A stretch of DNA of 64,000 nt from Roseiarcus sp963741405. Its GTDB lineage: Bacteria; Pseudomonadota; Alphaproteobacteria; Rhizobiales; Beijerinckiaceae. Within the stretch, counting starts at the first letter, position 1; each line of letters starts with the position of its first letter. Under the pieces are notes generated by a model. It was not told where the DNA came from, did no database searches, and saw only the letters and a program-made list of their open reading frames with translations. The stretch spans positions 186,001 through 250,000 of the forward strand of contig CAVUHX010000032.1 in the NCBI GenBank assembly GCA_963741405.1, written 5' to 3'. Positions 9,561 to 20,614 of this stretch are shown here, piece by piece. Made by a program: the position numbers and the translations under genes.

Positions 9561-10445
9561 TCAGGGCCGCAGAGCCGTCGCCCGGCGGCGTTGCGCCTCC
9601 TCGTAGCGCAATTCGATAAACCGCTTCGCATGCTTGGCGAGCGGCACGTTGTCGGTCCAGGTGTCGCGCCAGATCCCGCACGCCACCGAGAGAGCCTGAT
9701 CGACGATTGTGCTGGAGAAACTCTCGAAGACGATGTCGCGCGCGTAGCCGATCTCGACCAGGGCGTCGAAGATGCGGTCGAAGTTGATGACGCCGGCGCC
9801 GAGATAGCCGCGATTGCTTTCGCCGACGTGGAAATAGCCGATCTTGTCGCCGGCAAGCCGAATTGCCATCGCGGGATCGACTTCCTCGATGTTCATATGG
9901 AAAGTATCGAGATGGAGTCGGACGGTGTCCGATCCCGTCTGCTTGATGAAATCGAGGCCCTGCGCGGCGGTGTTCAACAGGTTCGTTTCGAAGCGATTGA
10001 CGATCTCCAGCACGAGTTCGACGCCCGCCCTTTCGGCGACCTCGGCCGTCTCGGCGATCGCGGCAATGCTGTTCTTTCGGCCGCGCTCCGTCGGCATTTG
10101 CGCGTACTTGGTGTGCGCCGAATAGAGGATGCCGCCCAAGCGGATGCCGCCGATGTCGCGAACAGCCTTCACCGCGTTGGACAGCAGCGTCTTGCCGGCG
10201 CGGACCACTTCGGCGTCCTCGCTGGACACGTCCGCCGATTTGGGCAGGCCCATGGTGACGACAATGTCCAGATCGAGCGCCTTCGCGCGCTTGGACAACC
10301 GATCGAGGTCGAACTCCTCGGGACGCAGATAGGCGAGTTCGATTATGCGGTAGCCGCACTCCGCCGCCTTCTCCATCGCCTCTTCGAGCCCGTTCTGGGT
10401 CCTTCCGTCGGTCCAGACGAATGAATGTATGCCCAAACGTCGCAT
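9561..10445 (-). CDS. ketose 3-epimerase (D-tagatose/D-psicose 3-epimerase family, TIM barrel)
   Basis: A 294-residue AP-endonuclease-2-type TIM barrel. Metal and catalytic residues of the tagatose/psicose epimerase family can be placed: Glu in LVLEIVNRFETN (the E-x-x-NRFE signature), Asp and His in RLHLDTFHMNIEE, His and Glu in FHVGESNRGYLGAG, and Glu in DIVFESFSS. It would interconvert C3 epimers of ketoses made by the neighbouring dehydrogenase. The start MRRLGIHSFVWT at 10445 follows GGGAGG; the frame is open further upstream but the extra residues are not family-like. It lies 56 bases upstream of the ROK gene on the same strand, so the two may share a transcript. Confidence 0.88.
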   Translation of the reverse strand: MRRLGIHSFVWTDGRTQNGLEEAMEKAAECGYRIIELAYLRPEEFDLDRLSKRAKALDLDIVVTMGLPKSADVSSEDAEVVRAGKTLLSNAVKAVRDIGGIRLGGILYSAHTKYAQMPTERGRKNSIAAIAETAEVAERAGVELVLEIVNRFETNLLNTAAQGLDFIKQTGSDTVRLHLDTFHMNIEEVDPAMAIRLAGDKIGYFHVGESNRGYLGAGVINFDRIFDALVEIGYARDIVFESFSSTIVDQALSVACGIWRDTWTDNVPLAKHAKRFIELRYEEAQRRRATALRP

Positions 10446-10500
10446 CAGCGTCCTCCCGGTTGCGTTGCTTGAATCGCTTCCGACCCATAGCGAATTTTGC

Positions 10501-10515
10501 TTGTTTACACAACAA
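10501..10515. promoter_or_regulatory. candidate operator TTGTT-N5-AACAA upstream of the epimerase
   Basis: A five-base inverted repeat with a five-base centre lies 56 bases before the epimerase start in an AT-richer patch (TTTTGCTTGTT...). Its position fits an operator for the ROK regulator encoded downstream. The link is inferred from position only. Confidence 0.4.
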
Positions 10516-11014
10516 AGTGATGGGCCCAGGCCATATCGATCGTTCTTGCACCCGCAACGCAAGACGGGCGACGACGACATGCGGGCGCGATTCATTCGGC
10601 CAGCGGGAACCCGGTCCATGAGTTGTTGGTCGAACTCAAATGTATGCGGTCACAACGAAATGCCGGCGCAGCATGCCGGACGGGGTCCGCGGTGCGAATG
10701 CGATTGTGCGGCCGCGGCCGACGCCAATCCCCGAGCGCAGGGCGAAGACACGACCGTCCAGGCCGTGAACGCTTCGCAGCCCGCGCTCGGAATGGCGCTG
10801 CGGCCGAGGCGACGCTCGGCCGTTTCGACGTTCCGGTACAATACAGACTACATAGGTATAATATGGCTTTTGCCGCGACGCTAAGCGGGGTTGCAAGCCG
10901 CTGGAATCATTGAGGCCCGCCGCTAAATTGGCGCTAGATCGCGGCGCGCCTTGCCAGCGCCGCCGCGCCGCGCTAGCGCTCCGCCCGGTTTCCGATGAGG
11001 AAGAAGACGCTTTG
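10516..11014. other. about 500 bases without a recognised gene
   Basis: Only low-quality overlapping frames are present here. A short AT-rich stretch near 10840-10865 (ATACAGACTACATAGGTATAAT) could hold a promoter for the rightward gene at 11015. Confidence 0.5.
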
Positions 11015-11545
11015 ATGCCCCCGACCATGGTCGTCACGCCCTATTCGGCCGCGCCGGGCCGCGCCTGCGGCGGCTGCACGCTGTGCTGCAAGGTCTATGC
11101 GCTGCCCGAGCTGGAAAAGCCGCCGGGGGCCTGGTGCCGGCATTGCACGCCGGGCAAGGGCTGCGCGATTCACCAGTCCGCCCCCGGCCAGTGCCAGCAG
11201 TTCTTCTGCCTGTGGATGGCCGACGGCAAGCTGCCGGACGAATGGCGGCCGGACCGGGCGCGCTTCGTGCTGTCGATCCATCCGCCGAACGGCTTCGTCT
11301 TCGGCCAGATCGATCCCGGCTCGCCCGGCGCCTGGCGCAAGCCGCCCTACTACGATGGCCTGAGGCGGATGGCCCGGGCGCTGATCGAGGAACGCCGGCA
11401 TGTGATCATGTTCGTCGGCGACGAGGCCACCCTCGTCATGCCGGACGAGGCAGTCGCGCTCGGCAGGATGACGGCTCAGGACCAGTTCCGCATCGAGCAG
11501 TCCTTCGGGCCGAACGGTCCGACCTGGCGGGCGACCAAGGCCTGA
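11015..11545 (+). CDS. YkgJ-like cysteine-cluster protein
   Basis: A 176-residue cytoplasmic protein with the CxxCxxCC-type cluster near its N-terminus (CGGCTLCCKVY), followed by CRHC, GCAIH and CQQFFC. This is the pattern of the YkgJ/zinc- or iron-chelating family, whose biochemical role is unknown. The remaining two thirds are an acidic and basic globular region without a recognised motif. The start at ATG 11015 is chosen over a longer open frame because the upstream part is Arg-rich and unlike the family, and a purine-rich GAGGAAGAAG stretch lies before it. queC follows after four bases, so the two are probably co-transcribed. Confidence 0.75.
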   Translation: MPPTMVVTPYSAAPGRACGGCTLCCKVYALPELEKPPGAWCRHCTPGKGCAIHQSAPGQCQQFFCLWMADGKLPDEWRPDRARFVLSIHPPNGFVFGQIDPGSPGAWRKPPYYDGLRRMARALIEERRHVIMFVGDEATLVMPDEAVALGRMTAQDQFRIEQSFGPNGPTWRATKA

Positions 11546-11549
11546 CGGC

Positions 11550-12245
11550 ATGGACAAGGCTCTCGTCCTGTTTTCCGGCGGGCAGGATTCGACGGTCAGC
11601 CTCGCCTGGGCGCTCGACCGGTTCGCCCATGTCGAGACGATCGGCTTCGCCTACGGTCAGAAGCACCGGATCGAGCTCGACGTCCGGCCGACCGTGCTGT
11701 CGGCGCTGAGGCGCGCATGTCCCGCGTGGAGCGCGAAGCTCGGCGCAGACCACATGGTCGAGATCGAGGCCCTGGGCCGCATGAGCGACACGGCGCTGAC
11801 CCGCGACGTCGCCATCCGCTTCGAGGCGAACGGCCTGCCGAACACCTTCGTGCCCGGGCGGAACCTCCTCTTCCTGACCTTCGCCGCCGCGACCGCCTAT
11901 CGGCGCGGCTTGCGGCGGCTCGTCCTCGGCGTCTGCGAAACGGACTATTCCGGCTATCCGGACTGCCGCGACGACGCGATGAAGGCGATGCAGGTCGCGC
12001 TGAATGTCGGCATGGACAGCCGCTTCGCGGTCGAAACGCCGCTCATGTGGATCGACAAGGCCGACACCTGGCGCCTCGCCGAGCGGCTCGGCGGGTCGGC
12101 GCTGGTCGAAATCGTCCGCCTGGAGACCCATTCCTGCTACCACGGCGATCGCGAACGGCTCAACGACTGGGGCTACGGCTGCGGGGAATGTCCCGCCTGC
12201 CGACTGCGCGCGGAGGGCTACCGCCGCTATCGCGCGGGCGGCTGA
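11550..12245 (+). CDS. queC: 7-cyano-7-deazaguanine synthase QueC
   Basis: QueC converts 7-carboxy-7-deazaguanine to preQ0 with ATP and ammonia in queuosine synthesis. The PP-loop SGGQDST is at residues 9-15. FVPGRNLLFL and CETDYSGYPDCRD are the conserved core motifs. The C-terminal zinc site uses CxxCPxC (GCGECPACRLR) plus an upstream Cys in HSCYHGD. The length of 231 residues is normal. It begins four bases after the cysteine-cluster gene; the other queuosine genes are not in the window. Confidence 0.95.
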   Translation: MDKALVLFSGGQDSTVSLAWALDRFAHVETIGFAYGQKHRIELDVRPTVLSALRRACPAWSAKLGADHMVEIEALGRMSDTALTRDVAIRFEANGLPNTFVPGRNLLFLTFAAATAYRRGLRRLVLGVCETDYSGYPDCRDDAMKAMQVALNVGMDSRFAVETPLMWIDKADTWRLAERLGGSALVEIVRLETHSCYHGDRERLNDWGYGCGECPACRLRAEGYRRYRAGG

Positions 12246-12345
12246 CGACCGAACTCTGGACGCAAAACCGCCGTACCGGTATTTTCAAAGCCATTCCGCC
12301 GGCGCCCGCCGGCCAATTCATCGACAGCTGAGAGGACATCCGATC

Positions 12346-12732
12346 TTGCGACGCTTGCTTCTTGCCGCCGGCCTGTGCGCCTTTGTGGTCGGCCCATCAC
12401 TCGCTGATCCGGCGATCACCACGGCTTGGTCCAACATGCGCCGAGCGCCGAGCGCGCATTCGCGGGTCGTTCAGGGGGTTCCTGCGAACGCCCAGATCGA
12501 TCTGCAGGGCTGCGGCCCCGATTGGTGCTCCGCCTCGTGGCGCAACCTGTCCGGCTATATTCCGGCTTTCGCTGTGGCCGGGGGCGGCTCCCCGCCGCCG
12601 CTCGTAACCACGCCTCCGCCGCCGCCGATCGTCGTCGCTGCGCCGCCGATCGTCATCGGCCCAGGGTACGGTTGGGGCGGGCCCTATGTCGGCGGCTACT
12701 GGGGCGGCGGCTACGGCTGGCGCCGCTGGTGA
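12346..12732 (+). CDS. secreted SH3-like protein with Pro- and Gly/Trp-rich tail
   Basis: A 128-residue exported protein. The signal peptide is RRLLLAAGLCAFVVGPSLA. It is followed by a bacterial-SH3-like domain (TAWSNMRRAPSAHSRVVQGVPANAQIDLQGC...WCSASWRNLSGYIPAFAV) with a probable disulfide pair. A Pro-rich linker (PPPPPIVVAAPP) leads into a Gly/Tyr/Trp-rich tail. The only plausible start is TTG 12346, with AGAGGA about ten bases before it; no ATG gives a signal peptide. Proteins of this type in Rhizobiales are small cell-envelope proteins of unknown role. Confidence 0.72.
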   Translation: MRRLLLAAGLCAFVVGPSLADPAITTAWSNMRRAPSAHSRVVQGVPANAQIDLQGCGPDWCSASWRNLSGYIPAFAVAGGGSPPPLVTTPPPPPIVVAAPPIVIGPGYGWGGPYVGGYWGGGYGWRRW

Positions 12733-12758
12733 AACCGGCGCCCCTGCAATAGCCGGAC

Positions 12759-12782
12759 GTCGGGCCTATATAGGGGCCCGAC
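12759..12782. promoter_or_regulatory. 24-base inverted repeat before the COG0523 gene
   Basis: GTCGGGCC and GGCCCGAC form eight-base arms around TATATAGG, and the inner CCTATATAGG is itself palindromic. It lies 28 bases before the GTG start of the metallochaperone gene and 26 bases after the preceding stop. It could be an operator overlapping a -10 element, or a terminator lacking a T-run. It does not match the Zur consensus I know. Confidence 0.4.
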
Positions 12783-12810
12783 CCCCCAATCGTTTCAGGA
12801 GACGAAGCGC

Positions 12811-13836
12811 GTGACGGAAGCCCGCGAACACGAGAAAATTCCCGTGACCGTCCTCACCGGCTATCTCGGCGCCGGGAAGACGACCCTCTTGAACCGCATC
12901 TTGAGCGAGCCGCACGGCAAGCGCTATGCGGTGGTCGTCAACGAGTTCGGCGAGATCGGCATCGACAACGAGCTCGTCATCGGCGCGGACGAGGAAGTCT
13001 TCGAGATGAACAATGGCTGCATCTGCTGCACGGTGCGCGGGGACCTCATCCGCATCATCGAAGGGCTGATGAAACGGAAGGGCCGGTTCGATGCGATCAT
13101 CGTCGAGACGACCGGTCTCGCCGATCCGGCGCCGGTGGCGCAGACCTTCTTCGTCGACGAGGACGTGCAGAAGGCGGCCCGGCTCGACGCGGTGGTGACC
13201 GTCGCCGACGCCAAGTGGCTCGCCGCCCGGCTGCGCGACGCCCCCGAGGCGAAGAACCAGATCGCCTTCGCCGACGTCATCATCATCAACAAGACCGACC
13301 TCGTCACGCCAGCGGAACTGCGCGAGGTCGAGGCGCGCATCCGCGCCATCAACCCCTACGCTTCGCTTCACCGGGCGACCAAATGCGACGTTGCGCTCTC
13401 CGACGTGCTCGAGCGGCGGGCGTTCGACCTCGACCGCATCCTCGACATCGAGCCCGACTTCCTTGGCGCGGAGGAGCATGACCATGACCATGACCATGAT
13501 CACGGCCATAGCCATCACGGTTTGAGGCACTACCACGACGAGGACATGCAGTCGGTTTCGATTGCGCTCGACGGCGACGTGGACCCGGCCAGGTTCATGC
13601 CCTGGATCAACCGCATCACCCAGGAGCAGGGTCCCAACATCCTGCGCTGCAAGGGCATCGTGGCAATGAAGGGCGATCCCAAGCGCTTCGTGTTCCAGGG
13701 CGTGCACATGATGCTCGACGGCGACTCGCAGCGCGAGTGGAAGCCGGACGAGAAGCGCGAATCGAAGGTCGTGTTCATCGGCCGCAACCTCGAGGAGGAG
13801 GACATCCGCAAAGGATTCCTCTCCTGCGCGGTCTGA
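12811..13836 (+). CDS. CobW/COG0523-family GTPase, metal chaperone
   Basis: A G3E-family GTPase of 341 residues that is expected to deliver zinc (or another metal) to client enzymes. It shows Walker A GYLGAGKTTLLN, the metal-binding CxCC motif GCICCTVRGD, the switch region VETTGLADPAP and the guanine motif NKTDL. A His-rich loop (EEHDHDHDHDHGHSHH) lies at about residues 223-240, before the CobW C-terminal domain. It starts at GTG 12811 with GGAG eight bases before it. A WD40 gene follows after 17 bases, a pairing I recall as frequent in alphaproteobacteria. The metal cannot be read from sequence; His-rich loops of this kind usually go with zinc or cobalt. Confidence 0.92.
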   Translation: MTEAREHEKIPVTVLTGYLGAGKTTLLNRILSEPHGKRYAVVVNEFGEIGIDNELVIGADEEVFEMNNGCICCTVRGDLIRIIEGLMKRKGRFDAIIVETTGLADPAPVAQTFFVDEDVQKAARLDAVVTVADAKWLAARLRDAPEAKNQIAFADVIIINKTDLVTPAELREVEARIRAINPYASLHRATKCDVALSDVLERRAFDLDRILDIEPDFLGAEEHDHDHDHDHGHSHHGLRHYHDEDMQSVSIALDGDVDPARFMPWINRITQEQGPNILRCKGIVAMKGDPKRFVFQGVHMMLDGDSQREWKPDEKRESKVVFIGRNLEEEDIRKGFLSCAV

Positions 13837-13853
13837 CGAAAGAGTCCTTCGCT

Positions 13854-14855
13854 ATGACCGATTCGCAAGCCGCCACCTCGCTCGCAGAGCACGTTCGCCC
13901 GTTCGACGCGGGCGCGCATGTCGTGGCGGCTGCGTTTCTCGATGAAGCGCCGGTCCTGGCGCTCTCCGACGGCGCCGTGCTCATCGGCGAACCCGAAGGG
14001 CGAAAGCGCGTCGAGGTCCATCCGGACGCGGCGATTCTGACCACCGCAGTCGACGGCGGGATTCTTCTGACCGGGGGCGACGACGGGCGCGTGGTTTCGG
14101 TCGGCGCCGATGCGACGATCCGCGAAATCGCCGACGAGAAGGGCCGCTGGATCGACGCGCTCGCCATGCGCGGCGGGGCGTTCGCCTGGAGCGCCGGCAA
14201 GCAGGTCAGCGCGCGCGACGAGGCCGGCTCCGTGCGGACCTGGGCCGCCCCGTCGACCGTGCGCGGCCTGGCCTTCCAGCCCAAGGGTTACCGGCTCGCG
14301 GCGACGCACTACAACGGCGCCTCGCTCTGGTTCCCCAAGGTCGAAGGGCCGCCGCAGACGCTCGAATGGAAAGGCGCGCATCTCGACGCGACCTTCTCGC
14401 CCGACGGCCGCTTTCTCGTCACCTCGATGCAGGAGAACGCGCTGCACGGCTGGCGGGTGGCCGATTCGCGCAACATGCGCATGACCGGCTATCCCGGCAA
14501 AACGCGGTCGCTGTCGTGGTCGCACGACGGCGCCTGGCTGGCGACGTCGGGGGCGGACGCCGCGGTCGTCTGGCCGTTCAAGGACAAGGACGGGCCGATG
14601 GGCAAGGCGCCGCGCGAATGCGGCGTGCGCGAGGCGCGCGTGACAAAAGTCGCGTTCCATCCGCGCGCGCTCGTCGTCGCCATCGGCTACGCCGACGGGC
14701 TGGCGCTGCTCTGCCGGCTCGCCGACGGCGCGGAAATTCTGGTCCGCCGCCCCGGCGGCGGACCAGTCAGCGCGCTCGCCTGGAACGCGAACGGCGCGCG
14801 CCTGCTGCTCGGCCTCGAAACCGGCGAGGCCGGTCTTCTGAACCTGCCGGGATAA
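13854..14855 (+). CDS. WD40-repeat beta-propeller protein, partner of the COG0523 GTPase
   Basis: A 333-residue soluble protein made of WD40-type repeats. Recognisable blade ends include LTGGDDGRVVSV, GAHLDATFSPDGRFLVTSMQENALHGW and RSLSWSHDGAWLATSGADAAVVW. No enzyme motif is visible; beta-propellers of this kind act as protein-binding platforms. It begins 17 bases after the metal chaperone gene on the same strand, so the two are almost surely one operon. A scaffold or client role in metal delivery is inferred from that pairing. The start ATG 13854 gives MTDSQAATSLAEH; longer frames lead back into the upstream gene. Confidence 0.82.
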   Translation: MTDSQAATSLAEHVRPFDAGAHVVAAAFLDEAPVLALSDGAVLIGEPEGRKRVEVHPDAAILTTAVDGGILLTGGDDGRVVSVGADATIREIADEKGRWIDALAMRGGAFAWSAGKQVSARDEAGSVRTWAAPSTVRGLAFQPKGYRLAATHYNGASLWFPKVEGPPQTLEWKGAHLDATFSPDGRFLVTSMQENALHGWRVADSRNMRMTGYPGKTRSLSWSHDGAWLATSGADAAVVWPFKDKDGPMGKAPRECGVREARVTKVAFHPRALVVAIGYADGLALLCRLADGAEILVRRPGGGPVSALAWNANGARLLLGLETGEAGLLNLPG

Positions 14856-15687
14856 TCGCCGAAGCCCGTCATCTGCGAGCGAAGCGAAGCGCTGGCGCCT
14901 TCGGACACCGAGCCGTCGTCATCGACTTCACCGATGTCGAGCCGGTCGAGAAGCCGAAGACGGTCTTCTGGGTCGAACCGATCCACAGCCTTGACGACCA
15001 AACGGAGGCGCTCGGATTGGCGGACCTTGCGGCGACTCTTGTGCGCAGAGGCGCCTGCGCGGAGGGCGACGAGTTGAAATTCGCGAGGCGCCCCGCACAC
15101 GGCGGCAAGCGCGGGCCCACCGGGATCGCCTCGGGATGGATTGGAGTCGGCGCCACAGCTGTCATTCCCTTGCGGGCGCGGAGTACGCCTCACCGCCCTG
15201 AGCGGGCGTCCATCAAGGCGCCGGCGCAACGTCGCGGAGGGCGGGTTGCGATCGTTCGAAGCCGGCGCCTCGGACGGCCGGGCTGCGTAAATAGCAGTCG
15301 TTCCCAGGGGCGCGGCGAACGGATCGTTATCAATATCTCCAGAACTGTCAGATCAACGGTTATGCTCACGCCGATAAGCTCTGCGTAGCCGCCGGCCAAT
15401 TGGCGCCGAGCGCGGATGCGCCCGCGCCGCACCGCCTGAGGCAGTTGAGCGCAGCCGCCATCTTGACGCCGGCAGGGCGAACCGTGTCCGCCGAAAAGAA
15501 GAAAACCGCGGAAGGCGGCGCGCTCAAACTGAACGCCGAATGTCCGGACTCCATCAGCCACACGTCGCAGGCAATCCACTTCAAACTCAGATCCGGCATC
15601 GAGATATTCTGCAGCCCAACCGGCGATCCCTGCTGGGCGCCACTTTGATCAATCGTCCCCTCTGACTGCTGATATCGAGACTCTCCA
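14856..15687. other. about 830 bases with no supported gene
   Basis: Reading both strands gives only short, composition-driven frames without family sequence. The lower-GC patch near 15300-15400 resembles decayed coding or intergenic DNA. I see no terminator with a T-run. Confidence 0.5.
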
Positions 15688-17471
<1,784 letters not shown>

Positions 17472-17472
<1 letters not shown>

Positions 17473-19199
17473 CAATGCGCGACCGGCTTCACGCTCGGCA
17501 ACTGCGCGCCGGTCTCGACCCACTGCTTGTAGGTCTCGAACGGCAGTCCAAGCAGGTCGTAGGAAACGCGCAGATAACCGTCAGCGCCGAGCGTCACCGC
17601 TTCCGGCGCCACCCGCTGCACCTCCTGCGCCATCACGCCGACATAGGCGGTGTGGCCGCCGTTGTAGACGAAGCGATAATAGCCGAGGCCGTCGTCAAGC
17701 CGACCGATGAGCACGATGTCGTGCTTGAGGCGCAGATCCGAACGGCGGCGTCCGCCGCCGCCGCCGCGCCCGCCGCCACCACGCCCCCCGTGGAAGCCCC
17801 CGCGTCCACCACCCGCGCGCATGCCTCCGCCATGGAAACCGCCTGGACGCGCGCCGCCGTGGAAGCCGCCGGGACGCCCGCCGCCGTAGGCGCCTCCCGG
17901 CCGTGCTGAAGGCCGCCCTGCGTTTCCGGGCCGGGTGGCAGGTCGGGTCGCGGGTCGCGCGCCGCCGGGACGGCCTGCGCCCGGACGATTTCCCGTTCCC
18001 GGGCGATTGCCGGCCCCCGGACGATTGCCAGGACCACCAATTCCTCCCGGCTTGCCAGGGCCGCCGATGCCGCCAGGACCTCCGATGCCGCCAGGACGGC
18101 CGGCCCCGCCGATGCCGCCGGCTCCTCCGATCCCGCCTGGGCGGCCGGCCCCTCCGACGCCACCAGGACCGCCAACTCCTCCAATGCCGCCAGGGCGGCC
18201 GGCCCCTCCGACGCCGCCGGGACCGCCGACTCCTCCAATGCCGCCAGGGCGGCCGGGCCCCCCGATGCCGCCGGGCCGGTTGCCGATGCCTGGCTTGCTG
18301 CCGAGGCCTGGGCGATAGCCGGCTCCCGCGCTCCACCGATTGCCGGCGGTGATCTGGCCGGTATTGACGAGATTGCCCCCTCCGATCACGGCGGTGCCCG
18401 CGCGCCAACCCGCATAGGGGGGCCGCCACGCGCCGTAGCCGGGCCAGACCGGCGGGCGAATCCAGCCCGTCCCCCAGTTCCAGTAATTGTTGGCCCAGAG
18501 CGAGCCGACCGCCACTGCCGATCCGAAGGCCAGAAGGGGCGCGATGCCGGTATAGGGCTGATAGACCGCGACCGGATCGTATGACGGGACATAGACCATC
18601 GACGGATCGGTCGGAGCGATGGAGATAATGTTGCGCCCATCCTGGACGCTGCTGGTGACGGCCTGCTGCGGAGTCGTCTTCAGCGTACCGGCATTCTCAG
18701 CCTCGACGCGCAACTCCTGAATGATGTCCGCGACATCCTTCGGCTGATTGACGAAGGCGTCGCCGAGGTCCGTGGTCCAGTCGATATTCTCGCTCATCTT
18801 CCGGATAACGTCAGGAAAACGCGCCAGCGCCTTCACCGCCGGGTCCCAATTCGTGCTGTCGATCGCCGAATAGTCGTTCTTGGCGACGGCTTCGGCGTTT
18901 CGATCGAGCCAACGGTGAACCTGGACGATCTGGATCGGATAGGCGCTCGCCGCCAGCACCTGCGCCAGCAGGCTGTCAGGGTAGAGCGCGATCGGCGCGA
19001 GAAGCTTCTCGAGCTCGGCCCGGCTGAAACTGGTTTGCGACGCGGGGGCCTGCGCTGCGCCCGCCTCCGGGCCCGACACGGTCGGCGCAGATGGATTGTC
19101 CTGGGCCTCCGCGATCACCGGCGCCGCCGCCAATAACGCGGCGAGCGAGAGACTCGTCAGCCGCGCGCCACGCTTCAGTTCGCCAATCGCTCGGATCAT
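17472..19199 (-). CDS. DUF3300 exported protein with Gly/Pro repeat and S74-like C-terminal domain
   Basis: A 575-residue exported protein. After a signal peptide (LTSLSLAALLAAAPVIAEA) comes a DUF3300 domain (about 60-230: LEKLLAPIALYPDSLLAQVLAASAYPIQIVQ...LARFPDVIRKMSENIDWTTDLGDAF). A low-complexity stretch of GGIGGxGxPG repeats follows (about 300-430), then Arg/Gly-rich sequence. The last 85 residues (RSDLRLKHDIVLIGRLDDGLGYYRFVY...YVGVMAQEV) resemble the S74/intramolecular-chaperone domain of phage tail spikes, which trimerises and can self-cleave. The function is unknown; a surface or envelope role is inferred. It overlaps the SulP gene by one base. Confidence 0.85.
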
Positions 19200-19845
19200 G
19201 CTTCCTCCTCCGGCGATCGCCTACTCTCTCAGTCGCCGACTCTCGGCGTCTTGGCGCCGCTTAAGAACATTGCCTCAAACCCCAATAGTGCGTATCGAGT
19301 TGTGACGAGTCAATTTGGCGGTTTTACAAGTGGTTGCGGCAGATGGTCCGCAGACGTTTCATCGCACAGCCCGACAGATAACCGACGATTGTTGACCGAC
19401 AGGGTTCGTTAGACCCGGTCCGCTTGCCGCAGCGACAGGCCGACTCCCTGCCAGTCCTCCTGGCGCTCCATCGCCGGTCTTCGAAGTCGAACGGCGAGTC
19501 CTCGATCAGATGCTGGGGATATCGCTTCGCCGCCTGCGCCCGTTTTTCGCTCGGCGGAAACTGGCGTCTCCGGTACCGAAACGGAATGACCGCTCAACGT
19601 CGATTCGCGACGTTTGATCGCTTGGAACAAATGTTGCGCGCCGGATCGACCCGACGCGTTCGAAGCTTTCTTCAGCTACGGTCGGTCCTGGCGCAACCGT
19701 CGCATCGGCCGTCGGCCGCGATGGGGCGCATACCCCCTGTTCACCGGCGCCATCCTCGAACGGCGGCTCAGGATCGACCCCGGCCCTCCGAAAGCCGCTC
19801 TGCCCGGACACTTCTGCGAGCGGCCGAGGAAACACGACCTTTTCC

Positions 19846-19879
19846 TTGCCTGTCGCCGCCTTATGTTCTATATATGTTC
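19846..19879 (+). promoter_or_regulatory. sigma70 promoter with embedded LexA (SOS) box
   Basis: TTGCCT (19846-19851), a 17-base spacer and TATATA (19869-19874) form a near-consensus promoter. The alphaproteobacterial LexA box GTTC-N7-GTTC (19865-19879) covers the -10 element exactly, so LexA would block it until DNA damage. The gene start is 33 bases beyond the box. Confidence 0.8.
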
Positions 19880-19912
19880 TCATCGTGGAGGTCACGAACA
19901 AGGAGCCCGCCC

Positions 19913-20614
19913 GTGTCCGAGACCGTCACTCTTCCGTTTCCCGCCAAGCCCCGCAACCGTTCGATCGAGGCCCGCTGCGCCGCACGCGTGGACAAGGCGG
20001 TCAGGGAACGGCGGATCGTCGACGATCTCAACCGAGGCGTTTCGGCAGCCGAGATCGCGGCGCGGGAGGGGGTGACGGAGAAGCGGATGCGCGCCATCGT
20101 CCGGGAGATCCTTGCCCGCCGTATGCCCGAGGCGCCCGCCGACTATGTTGCGCTCCAGCTCGGCCGCCTCAACGAGGCGCTGCTGGTCGCCTACAGCGCC
20201 ATGTCGGGCGCGAACCTGAGGGCGGTCGAATGTGTCGTGCGGATCGTGCGCGAGATGGATCGCTACCACGGCTTCGTCGCCGCCGGGCGGCCCGCCGCGC
20301 GGAACGGCCGGGCCACCGCGACCGAGGCGCCGAGGGACGGATCGCCGCCGGCCCTGCAGGCGACGAAGGAATCGCGGCGGAGAGCGCCGATCGACGCCCT
20401 GGCGGCAGCCGCCTCGCCCATTGCGGCGCCGCCAGGGCAGGCCGAAGCGCCCGCCGCGCCGCCGGGCGAGCGTCCGGCGCCAGTCTCGCAGCGGGTCGAA
20501 GGGACCGAGGTTTCGCTTGGGCAGAGCGCGGCGGCTCTGACCGATGGGACGGGCGCGGACCTGTCCGTGGCCGAGACGCGTCCTTGCGAGCGCCCCGCTG
20601 GAGACAATCCATGA
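19913..20614 (+). CDS. SOS-promoter-controlled HTH protein of unknown function (N-terminal part)
   Basis: A 233-residue protein starting at GTG 19913, with AAGGAG seven bases before it. Residues about 20-75 hold an HTH region (IVDDLNRGVSAAEIAAREGVTEKRMRAIVREILARRMPE). A helical segment follows (QLGRLNEALLVAYSAMSGANLRAVECVVRIVREMDRYHGF), and then an Ala/Pro-rich tail. I recall similar proteins in Rhizobiales in which this N-terminus continues into repeats around 'xPQMAPQ...SAPxN'. Here those repeats lie in the next frame (20544-21218), so a frameshift probably splits one gene. The LexA box in its promoter implies induction by DNA damage. The biochemical role is unknown. Confidence 0.75.
   Translation: MSETVTLPFPAKPRNRSIEARCAARVDKAVRERRIVDDLNRGVSAAEIAAREGVTEKRMRAIVREILARRMPEAPADYVALQLGRLNEALLVAYSAMSGANLRAVECVVRIVREMDRYHGFVAAGRPAARNGRATATEAPRDGSPPALQATKESRRRAPIDALAAAASPIAAPPGQAEAPAAPPGERPAPVSQRVEGTEVSLGQSAAALTDGTGADLSVAETRPCERPAGDNP

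Noticed and set aside
17900..18320. Tandem repeat array that might be a CRISPR
   Set aside because: The repeats encode GGIGGxGxPG inside the DUF3300 gene; they are contiguous short coding repeats without unique spacers. No CRISPR array was seen anywhere in the window.
19506..19901. 131-codon minus-strand frame covering the SOS promoter
   Set aside because: No ribosome site, no family sequence, and it would overlap a strong promoter and LexA box.
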